Below, in pieces: positions 55,607-64,000 of a DNA stretch of 64,000 nt. The notes beneath the pieces are model-generated. The model saw only the letters and a list, made by a program, of their open reading frames with translations. It did not search any database and was not told where the DNA came from. Numbering within the stretch: position 1 is the first letter of the stretch; the number at the start of each line of letters is the position of its first letter. Location of the stretch: NCBI GenBank assembly GCA_023512835.1, contig CM042090.1, forward strand, positions 57,523,865-57,587,864, given 5' to 3'. The stretch is from Taxillus chinensis (Eukaryota > Streptophyta > Magnoliopsida > Santalales > Loranthaceae). A program made the translations under genes and the position numbers.

Positions 55607-58020
55607 TGTCACGCCCCCGAATTCCAGGGAACTCGGAACCGGGTACATGACTTCCCCTTGCCCGCACCCGATAGGTCAAGGGGTTGGCGACTAGCACCAA
55701 TGGAGACTACACCGCGGGTGCTGTCTCAAATATGTAACCTTGTACAGTCATACATCAAGGGTAATCCTGTACTTTGCCATATATCATCATACATACAATG
55801 AGTCAAACAGTCATACAGACATTACATCATATAGTATGCAAATACAACTGTCCACGGACCCATGTCCGGGATACAACACACAATAAAATACAGAATACAG
55901 TACTGTATCATACATCAGGGTAGTGGGCGTCCTCTTGGAAGAAAGTCCTCCACTAGTCTCGGGTCACACCTGAAAAGGGTAAACAACAAGTAGGGGTGAG
56001 CGACAAGCTCAGTAGGTGACTCCAAAACTCCACATCATGCAACACATATAAGTCTATACTATATGCTCAGTGTACTCGTGCACTGTGTAGTGTGCACAAT
56101 CATCAGGACTCAGCCTGCAAAAAAACATCAGGACTCAGCCTGCCCATACAGGACAACTTGTCCACAATCCTCCATGGGATCCCAGCTCAAGGCACTCAGC
56201 CCTAGCTCCACGAGCTCAACGGCTCAACTCAGGCCTTAGCCTGTCCACAGCGCAATATGCCCGGCCACAGTCGCCACACAGGCCTGCCATCGGTGCATAT
56301 GCCTGCCACGTTAACCACATAGCACCATCGGTGCATCACGGTGAGAACCCAAACAAGTCACGGAGTCCATGCCCCAATACCTCACACCAACATACTAACA
56401 TTAGTATGGCATGTCATTCTCAACATTTCCTTTGGAACTGTAGCCAGTCTTCACAACTAAATCCTCAATCCATGATTTATGAAGGAAGTACCCATAGCAG
56501 CTATTTTCTTGAAATCAAAAGTCCCGGCATTGGGTTCCCATATCATAAATAAGATAATCTGATTTTTGGGGATTTTTGTTAGATGTCTAACCCCACTTTC
56601 CAAAAATTCACCACTATGAACTTTTGGGTTTTTCCGAGATTTTACACTAAATCCCAATTTTCACATTTTGAAAGAGTGGGAATTAATTTTTCTAGTATTT
56701 TTCTTTGAATCCAAATGGGGGGTATTTCGTTTTTTACATAGTAACTTAATACTTAAAATGTGTATATGGGTATAGGTTACGATGTAAATAGGTCCAGTCC
56801 AGTGCTGTTGCACTGCCTCGTAGCTTCAGGACTGCGACTCGTAGCGCGGAACTACAGCGTGCCTCGGAGACTCGTAGCGGGAGCTGTGACTCGTAGCTGC
56901 ATAGTGCGCCTCCAAGACTCGAAGTGGGTCTTCGATCTTTGACCTACGAGGCTACGAACTTCGACCTTCGGACTACGGGTCTACGAATCTACGAACTACG
57001 AACCTTCGAACCTTCGAACTACGAACTACGAACCTACGAACTACGGGTCTACGAACTACGACCCTACGACCCAGAACTTCGGATTTTCGTTAGTTCGACC
57101 CAGTAACGCGCCCAGGGTACTGTTCATCATCGTTTTTGCCTTTTATTCGTCTGGAATCAACCCAGCAACCCCCAGACACGCACAAACACGCATTCTACGC
57201 AACAGACTGCGATATTTACCTTAAAATGCGTCCAAAACGCCTCTAAATCGCGCAGAAACAACATAAACACGTATAAAATTCCAGATTTCCAGAATTTCAT
57301 GGTTGACTTATCAACCCTCATGAAAAACACAATTAATCAACCCTAAAATCACAGAAACATATATGCACAATGATATAAAATAGCTCTTAACCACCGATCT
57401 TATGCTAAACCATTAAATCTAACCCAAAATTAAATTTCCCCAAATTCTAGGGTTCATGCTCAATTTCATAAATTATGATAAATTCGTGCAGATCTAAAAC
57501 AAGAGAGAGATAAGAAGTTCAAGGACACCTACTTGAAGTGAATCTTTGAGCTCCACGAACCCAAATCGCCCCAAATCGCCAAACCTCCAAGCTCTCTCAA
57601 GCTCTCTCTCTCAACGCACAAACGTGAAACGTAAAGTGAAAGCTTCCTCTTTTTTTTGTTGCTATTTATATTTCTGCCAGTTAACTGACCTAGTCAACCA
57701 TTGACCAGTTAATAATTGACCTCCCAACACAAAAGTTGACCTCCAAGGCCCCGAACTCCAAATTGAGTCAAACTAGAGTCAAAACGCTCGAAATGACGAG
57801 CACAACACTAAACAGATATTATTACACCCAAATGACCGCCCAAACGCAAAGTCAACCAATAAACCCCGAAAAGTCAACAATCGGGTTAAATGGGGCCCCG
57901 ACTCGGAATCGGGCCCAAGTACAGTCAAAATGCTCATATCGACGACTACACTACCGTCCAGATAGTTACATTCCCATAGAATGGCTATCTCTCAAAACTA
58001 CCCAAATACGAGTCTTTACA
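55607..58020 (-). mobile_element. Solo LTR, family X (X3), 2,414 bp
   Basis: On + it reads TGTCACGCCCCC...GAGTCTTTACA, the reverse complement of TGTAAAGACTC...GGGGGCGTGACA. TSD ttatg at 55602-55606 and 58021-58025. It is inserted inside a tandem repeat of the Ogre LTR. A TATAAATA is at 57663-57670 (minus). It lacks the ACGT palindrome and Athila-like U3 seen in X1 and X2, so it is a more distant subfamily. Confidence 0.93.
56815..57075. repeat. CTACGAAC-type short repeats in LTR X3
   Basis: GACTCGTAGC words recur at 56830-56900 and then a dense array of CTACGAAC, CTTCGAAC and CTACGGGT units runs from about 56945 to 57070. The Tyr-Glu-Leu-Arg repeat ORF across it is a by-product. Confidence 0.85.
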
Positions 58021-58977
58021 TTATGTTAGTTTTCCAATATAAAAAAAAGTAAAAGATGTAAAAACGTTTTTTTAATTCACATAAACAGAATAAAGTGATA
58101 TAAATGTTTTTTTGTGTTATTATGTTAGTTTTCCAATATAAAAAAAAGAAAAAGATATAAAAATGTTTTTTAAATTCACATAAATTGAATAAAGTGATAT
58201 AAATATATATATATATATATTTGTGTTATTATGTTAGTTTTCCAATAATATAAAAAAAACAAACAAACAAAGATGTAAAAAACGTTTTTTTTAAATAAAA
58301 ACTAATGGTGATAAGTATAACATTCTTAGATTTATCAAGTACTTTTTTCAATACCAAAAATAAAACAAAAATAATAAAAATAACCAAAAGGCTTAGTTAA
58401 AAAAATACCAAAAATGAATAAGCGTGTCCTTTTACAACCACAACAACAACCAAAATTAAAACCCCTCCACTCACATGCATCCTTTAGACTTATCCATTTG
58501 TGGGTTCACTTTAGATAAGGAAATTGAATAAAAAAACAAAAGCAAAAAAAAGTGTTTTCAAACCAAATACCAAAAAGATTTCTTGTTCCATTTAAAACAA
58601 AAAAAAAACATTTAGGATTTCCTTTAGAAATTTAGGGTAAAACAATTTAACCATGACTTTAACAAATAACTTAATACAATAAAAGCATAGACTTTCTAGG
58701 AAAACCATAGTGCCTTGACCCAATTACAACAGTGAAAATAAATAAAAACCTCCTCCTCCGAAAATAGATACCGAGAAGGCGTTGTAGGGGTGCTAATCCT
58801 TCCCTACACGTACCAACTCCCGAACCCTTCTCTGATAACGCAGACCACACCTTAACTACTCAAAGTAGAGGGTATCCAACTGTACCCCAAAAACAGTTGG
58901 TGGCGACTCTAAATTTCTCACCATTGGTTTAGTTTGTGCCCACCCCAAAAGGGCCCGAACGAAAACCAGTGATGATA

Positions 58978-59774
58978 GATGCTATACAAGAAGAGCATAA
59001 TCAATTCAAGAGGAACGAAGTGTGGACGTTAGTACCAAGTCGCAATAAGTCATTGGAGTTAAATGGGTGTTCCGGAACAAACTGGATACTGATGGAATAG
59101 TAATCCGGAACAAAGCTCAACTGGTAGCCAAAGGATATCATAAAGAAGAAGGCATTGATTATGACGAAACCTTTGCTCCAGTCGCTAGACTTGAGGCAAT
59201 CTGAATGTTCCTTGTGTATGCATCCTATGAAAACTTCACGGTTTATCAAATGGACGTCAAGAGCGCTTTTCTTAATGGAGATCTTCAAGAGGAGGTTTAT
59301 GTTGAACAACCTCCAGGCTTCGTTGAACACAAGGCTGAACATATGGTATATAAACTATGGAAAGCCTTTTATGGATTGAAGCAAGCTCCAAGAGCCTAGT
59401 ACGACACACTGTCGGAATTCTTGCTTGAACACAACTTTAGAAAAGGGAAAATTGACACCACATTATTTCTACGGAAAGAGAAAGGTCATTCTTTGATTGT
59501 ACAAATTTATGTCGATGACATCATTTCCGGATCATCTAATCTGAAGTTTTATGAAAAGTTTGCGACGTTGATAACTAGCAAGTTCGAAATGAGCATGATG
59601 GGAGAATTATTGTACTTCCTCGGAATAGAAGTTAAACAAATGAAGGATGGAATCTTCATCAACCAAGCTAAGTACACACGGGACTTAATCAAGAAGTTCG
59701 GAATGCAAAACTCAACTCCCATGAAGACTCCCATGCCAGTCAGTGCCAAGTTAGATCCTGATCTTAACGGAGAG
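58978..59774 (+). pseudogene. pol: Copia A reverse transcriptase, part 2
   Basis: Resumes in frame after the Ogre insertion: [16 protein letters not shown], the catalytic YVDD at 59508-59519 and GELLYFLGIEVKQM. Stops include TGA near 59202 (copia B has CGA) and TAG at 59397-59399 (Trp in copia B). The frame is cut at 59774 after DPDLNGE by the solo LTR and continues in frame at 61295. Confidence 0.93.
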
Positions 59775-61289
59775 TGATAACGTGCATTTATGCCGTTATC
59801 CTATGCCTTATATAGGGTGTTTTAGCGTATGTTTTGTACCTATTTGCATGTTATTTTCGACATATTTGCTCTAACCCCTAGGAAGACCCTGTTTGGTGTA
59901 TAGTGGTACTTTTTGAGTGTTTTTGGCAGGTTTTGGAGCAACCTTTTCCCACACACTTTGGCTAGATCACTCCATCAACTCACAAGGAAGCTATAAGAAG
60001 AAGATGGAAGCAAAATGAAGGCAAAATCAAGGTGCACGTGAAAAGCCTTCTCACGTGCCTTCTCACGTTCAAGGATTTTATTGCATGGATGCCTTCTACA
60101 ACTCAAGAGGAAGCTTTGGAGCAAATTTGAGTCAAATTGGAGCTGCACGTGAAAAGGGTCTTCTCACGTGCATTCTCACGTGCAAGCATTTTTGCGCTCC
60201 AAATGATGTATTTTGTTGTTTTAATCAGTTTCCTCTAAAGAACTGGGGTCAAATTTGGTGTAGTTTGAGTTTTATTTCGCCTAGAACGTCGATTAGTGTC
60301 ACTAACCAAAACGACGTCGTTTTGGCTGTGACCACATTTATAATTAGGGCACACCTTTTGTAACCCTAATTTGGCCCACTAAAACCTATAAATAGGGGTC
60401 TTTGGAGGCATTGTAAATCATCTTGAGTGGGAGAATCTGATCTGAGTTCCGAAAAGAGCTATAGCCATTGCTAAAAGATCGGATTGTCCTTGGCAAGGAG
60501 TGAGTTTGGGCGGCGACGCCGGAGTCTTTGGAGGCTGGAGTCCTGGTTCATCTTGGGGTCTTCCTTTATTGTCCTGGTACTGTAATCATGTTCTTTCCTA
60601 TGATTGTTATTGTTTTTGTCATGATTATGGAGTAGTCTTGTTAGTCTAGGGGAGCAATGTAGCCCCCAAATTGTAGTCAGTTTGGTTATGGTTGTTCAAT
60701 AAAATAGAATTCAGTTCTTGTTTAATTCACTTGCTTGAATGGAAATGCCTAGCTTATGCATAATTAGGTAATCTTAGCCCTTGTCTAGGGTGGAACACTA
60801 GTGAATTAGATTTAATATTGCATGATGGACCAAGTCTGCAACTATTAGATTGTTTGTCTACCTTGATCACTTTTATTCACATGGACCAAATGGGATGAAA
60901 GCCTTAAATCTATCTTAGCATGGACCAAATGTAAGATAGGTAGGAGATAATCAACATGAACGTGAACTAGAACATCAATCAAGAACAAGAGCCATAACCA
61001 GACTATTACAATCGATTGGGTGGTAAACATTGTGCCCCTAGATCCTTAATCATTGAAATTTCTGTACCAATAGCTTGCCAACTTTCTGATTTAATCACCT
61101 TTCGTTCACATTATTTGTCCAACAAAAATCAATTGTCCAGATATAAAAACAACTTGTTAGCTTAGTGCTTGCTGCTTAACAGCATTAGCTACCTCCTTGT
61201 GGGTTCGACAACCGGAGTCTTAATACTCCATTTTATTACTTGACCAGTGCACTTGCTGCAAAACCTATAGACACAATTTAAACGGGTCA
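59775..61289 (+). mobile_element. Athila-like solo LTR (1,515 bp)
   Basis: TGATAACGTGCATTTATGCC...AAACGGGTCA with TSD gagag at 59770-59774 and 61290-61294. The ACGT palindrome core CCAAAACGACGTCGTTTTGG is at 60306-60325 and TATAAATA at 60387-60394. G-box-like CACGTG pairs lie at 60032-60070 and 60145-60185. Its 3' half differs from the 17011 and 33768 LTRs, so it is another subfamily. Confidence 0.93.
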
Positions 61290-61964
61290 GAGAGTCAGTA
61301 AATGTGACTGAATACAGAGGGATGAGAGGATCATTGCTTTTCCTTACAGCAAGTCGCCTGAATATTATGTTTGCGACTTGTATTTGTGCAAGATATCAGG
61401 CGAATCCCAAAGAGTCACACATGCTTCATGTAAAACAGATATTGCATTATCTTAAAGGGACAGTGAATTTGGGACTCTAGTATCCAAAGGAGTCCAACTT
61501 CTCATTATCTAAATATTCTGACTGGGTGTTGCATCGATAGGAAGAGCACTAATGGTACTTGTCAATTCCTTGGAAACAGATTGATTTCATGGTTTAGTAA
61601 GAAGTAGAATTCTGTATCAACCTCTACTGTTGAGGCGGAATATATAGCTGTTGGGAGTTACTGTGCACAGCTTCTCTGAATGCAAAGTCAACTTACTGAC
61701 TATGGGTTCAACATGACATCTGTTCCACTATACTGCGATAACACCAATGCGATTGCCATCAGCAACAATCCTGTTATGTACCCAAAGATGAAGCACATTG
61801 AAGTCAGGTATCACTTCATCCGAGATCATGTTCTCAAAAAGCATATATCTCTCGAACATGTTGCTACGGATGATCAACTCGCAGACATACTCACCAAGCC
61901 CCTACCTGATGCAAGATTTTTCAAACTACTCCTCAAATTAGGTATGCTTAACCTCTATGCATAG
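61290..61964 (+). pseudogene. pol: Copia A end of RT and RNase H
   Basis: Continues the copia frame: ATCICARYQANPKESHMLH, STVEAEYIA (Ala-to-Val relative to copia B), CDNTNAIAISNNPV, HIEVRYHFIRDHV and ADILTKPLPDARFF, ending LYA at 61964. The last 94 codons are open; upstream has stops (for example near 61480 and 61550) and a small deletion. Confidence 0.9.
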
Positions 61965-62914
61965 TTTCTAATTTATCATTCCAACAGTATTTCTTTCAGA
62001 ACATGCATTGCGTTTCATGATGAGCATTAGACACTTACTAAACTTCATGCTAATCATCTTTACTCCTGTCATGCATTATGTTTCTGATAATTTTCTCATA
62101 TTTTCATATGGGAGGATGCTTGCATTTTCCGATTGAAGTCGCTTAAGCTAACATAATTAAAGATATATGAATAAAACATCCTTAGGACTTCATGATTCAA
62201 ATTTTCATCTCTCATAACATGTCAAATGCTTTTTCATATTGATTACAATATTAACATGCCTGGTTGAAGAAATGAAATGGGTTAGCTTGGAAATCCTGGT
62301 GGATAAAATCACAGTTGCAGTCTGGTCAGCTTCGGAAGTGGAGTTTTCCTTAAGGATAGACAGCATTTTCTCAACATCTAAATATTTAGCAGGAAATGTC
62401 CATCGAGAGGATTGCATGGTCTAAGGGGGAGAAAATGCTTTATCAATTACCCGAGTAATACCCCCCTTTATATGTCTCGTGACCTCTTTCCTAGTTGTCT
62501 ATCTGAGGGGGAGTCTTTCTCGAGAGGATCGCACGATCTAAGGGGGAGCAAAAGCTTCATCTATTACTTCCGTAATAACCCCTTGATATGTCTCGGATGC
62601 TCTACCCTATAACTCTCACTTTTAGATCTGACTCAGCATGTATTGTTGAATCGGAATTATGGCATGATTGAATGTTTTTATTTCTTCAACTGTGCATTTT
62701 AATATAATAATCAATTGATCGCTATTGGCATGTGTTCTTTAATCCATTCTCACTCATGAATCTTAATTGAGCAAATCATATAAATTTAATTAATCTTAAC
62801 TAACTCATTTAACATGAAGGTTTCGCTATGTTGACCAATATGAACTTATGTGCTTCTTATCTGACATATGCTTTGATTTCAGTAGAGATGATCCTTAAAC
62901 TCGTATGTATGTAT
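61965..62914 (+). other. Copia A post-pol region with multiple polypurine tracts
   Basis: Non-coding. GGGGGAG tracts at 62424-62430, 62506-62512 and 62541-62547 correspond one-for-one with those of copia B (26978, 27058, 27094). The third ORF and 3' LTR of copia A are missing because an Ogre LTR begins at 62915. Confidence 0.8.
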
Positions 62915-64000
62915 TATCATCACTGGTTTTTGTCCGGGCCCGTTTGGGGTGAGCTCAAACTAGACCAATGGTGAGAAATTTTAGAGTCGCCACCAACTGT
63001 TTTTGGGGTACAGTTGGATACCCTCTACTTTGAGTAGTTTAAATGTGTGGTCTGCATTATCAGAGAAGGGTTCGGGAGTTGGTTACGTGTAGGGAAGGAT
63101 TAGCACCCCTACAGCATCCTTTCGGTATCTAATTTAGGAGGAGGTTCTTATTTTATTTGTACTGCCATGACTAGGTTAAGTTTCCTAAAGAGTCTATGAT
63201 TTTTATTTGGCTAAGTTATTTGTCAAAGTTACGATTAAAATTGATTTACCCTAAATCCCTAAAGGGAATCCTAAAAGTTTTGGGTTTTTGTTTGAAGTGA
63301 AGAATGAGATCCTACGGGTTGATGTTGGTTTTGGTTTTTCTTTCGGAAATTTAAGTCCTAAAAACTGGTTTTTTATTTTCCCCCTTTTTGGTTTTTTGGG
63401 TTAGAAAACATATTTTTTGTTTTTGTTTTTTTATGTTTTGTAAAAAACATTTTGTTTTGGTTTGGCTTTCTTTTGTCTTTTTTTTTGTTTTTGGAAGGTA
63501 AAACATTTTTTTTGTTTTGTGTTTTAAATGGAATTGGAACTCCTAAATATGGAAACGTGCATTTTTTTTAGATGCTTTCTTTTCCCCTTTTTTTTTTTTG
63601 ACTTGAAATGCATTTTTTTTTGTGGTTTTGAAAACGTTTTTTTTTTGTTTTTTTTGCAAGGATAAAACTTTGAAAATAACACAATAACATATAAAGTGAT
63701 GTGTGTGATTGTGACATCCATAAATCAAAATGACCCACTCTTTTTCTTTCTTTTCTTTTTCTTCATGACTCCCTTTGCTCTCTCTCTTTTTCGTTCTTTG
63801 TTTTTTTTTGTTTGCTATACTTTACATATTACAACATACACATATACAAAGGAAAGGGAAATACAAGGAAAACACAACACAACCAATAAAAGAAAAAAAA
63901 TACAAGGAAATATTAAGAGTTAAATCAAATATCAATATAAATAAGCTGAAAAGTAATGAAGAAATAAGGGCTGAACCGACTTTGAAGCTTTGAACACCGA
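62915..64000 (-). mobile_element. Second Ogre LTR, minus strand, truncated by window end
   Basis: Starts TATCATCACTGG, the reverse complement of the Ogre LTR end, and follows 58977-57900 backwards through CTCTACTTTGAGTAG, GGGTTCGGGAGTTGG and the AT-rich part, with clear divergence after 63150. The left flank tgtat (62910-62914) is a candidate TSD. Whether it is a solo LTR or the 3' end of a full element to the right cannot be seen. Confidence 0.88.

Larger units (their letters stand above)
4243..58977 (+). mobile_element. Ogre-type (Tat lineage) Ty3/Gypsy retrotransposon with nested insertions
   Basis: The element has LTRs of about 3.1-3.2 kb, a PBS with TGGCGACTCTGCTGGGGA, an extra ORF upstream of gag, gag-protease, a probable intron, RT, RNase H, a second RNase H domain and integrase, and a 3' UTR with GGTGAAAACCTGAAAGGGC, all characteristic of Ogre/Tat elements. 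Removing the Athila block (17011-51581) and the X3 solo LTR leaves about 17.7 kb, a normal size for this large group. TSD gatgc flanks it. Every ORF carries stops or frameshifts, so this copy is not autonomous now. Confidence 0.93.
53474..58977 (+). mobile_element. Ogre 3' LTR, split by solo LTR X3
   Basis: Copy of 4243-7420: parts 53474-55606 and 58021-58977. Ends ...GTGATGATA, so the terminal CA has become TA. TATA box 54372-54379. A C16 run at 54413-54428 replaces a shorter tract in the 5' LTR. TSD gatgc follows at 58978-58982. Confidence 0.95.

Noticed and set aside
56924..57106. 60-aa ORF with Tyr-Glu-Leu-Arg repeats
   Set aside because: Translation of the CTACGAAC repeat field in a solo LTR.
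1..64000. Host protein-coding, tRNA or rRNA genes
   Set aside because: Every sizeable open frame with a recognisable motif belongs to a retrotransposon; tRNA-like words are primer-binding sites next to LTRs.

Overview
This window is plant nuclear DNA (a repeat-rich angiosperm, probably a eudicot) and is almost entirely a nest of LTR retrotransposons inserted into one another. I find no host gene, rRNA, tRNA or CRISPR array. The assignment rests on plant-only lineages: a Ty3/Gypsy Ogre-type (Tat) element, a Ty3/Gypsy Athila-type element, two Ty1/Copia Sirevirus-type elements, Athila-like and other solo LTRs, and a non-autonomous Athila-like element. The species cannot be named from the sequence.

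The nest can be unpicked from LTR ends and target-site duplications (TSDs). The oldest layer is a + strand Sirevirus-like Copia element (copia A), seen in pieces at 1918-4242, 58978-59774, 61290-61964 (coding) and 61965-62914 (3' region). It is broken by an LTR of 'family X' (1-1917, minus), an Ogre element (4243-58977, TSD gatgc), an Athila-like solo LTR (59775-61289, TSD gagag) and a second, inverted Ogre LTR (62915 to window end). The Ogre element has 5' LTR 4243-7420, PBS, ORF1 (8114-9556), gag-protease (9832-13335), a probable intron, RT/RNase H/second RNase H/integrase (13601-16965), a tandem-repeat-rich 3' UTR (51582-53473) and 3' LTR 53474-58977. That 3' LTR is itself split by a family X solo LTR (55607-58020, TSD ttatg).

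Inside the Ogre lies a minus-strand Athila element (17011-51581): 5' LTR 50058-51581, gag-protease, RT, RNase H, integrase, a third ORF, and 3' LTR 17011-18521. It is split by a complete Sirevirus (copia B, 19544-32386, TSD aactc), a 6.4-kb non-autonomous Athila-like element (33768-40215, TSD atggc) and a family X solo LTR (41348-43323, TSD cccct).

The most interesting content is in the third ORFs. Both the Copia Sirevirus and the Gypsy Athila element carry, downstream of pol, an ORF with a similar N-terminal 'plant transposon protein'-like domain, a variable middle, and a C-terminal domain with the His/Asp/Gln/Cys pattern of Ulp1/SENP (C48) cysteine proteases. The Athila ORF3 also has its own TATA box and leader-like sequence. 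A second theme is LTR modularity: family X LTRs share their U3 segment with Athila-type LTRs despite different ends, and one ACGT-core palindrome sits upstream of the TATA box in every Athila-like LTR and in two of the three family X LTRs. All autonomous elements are now broken by stops, frameshifts and insertions.
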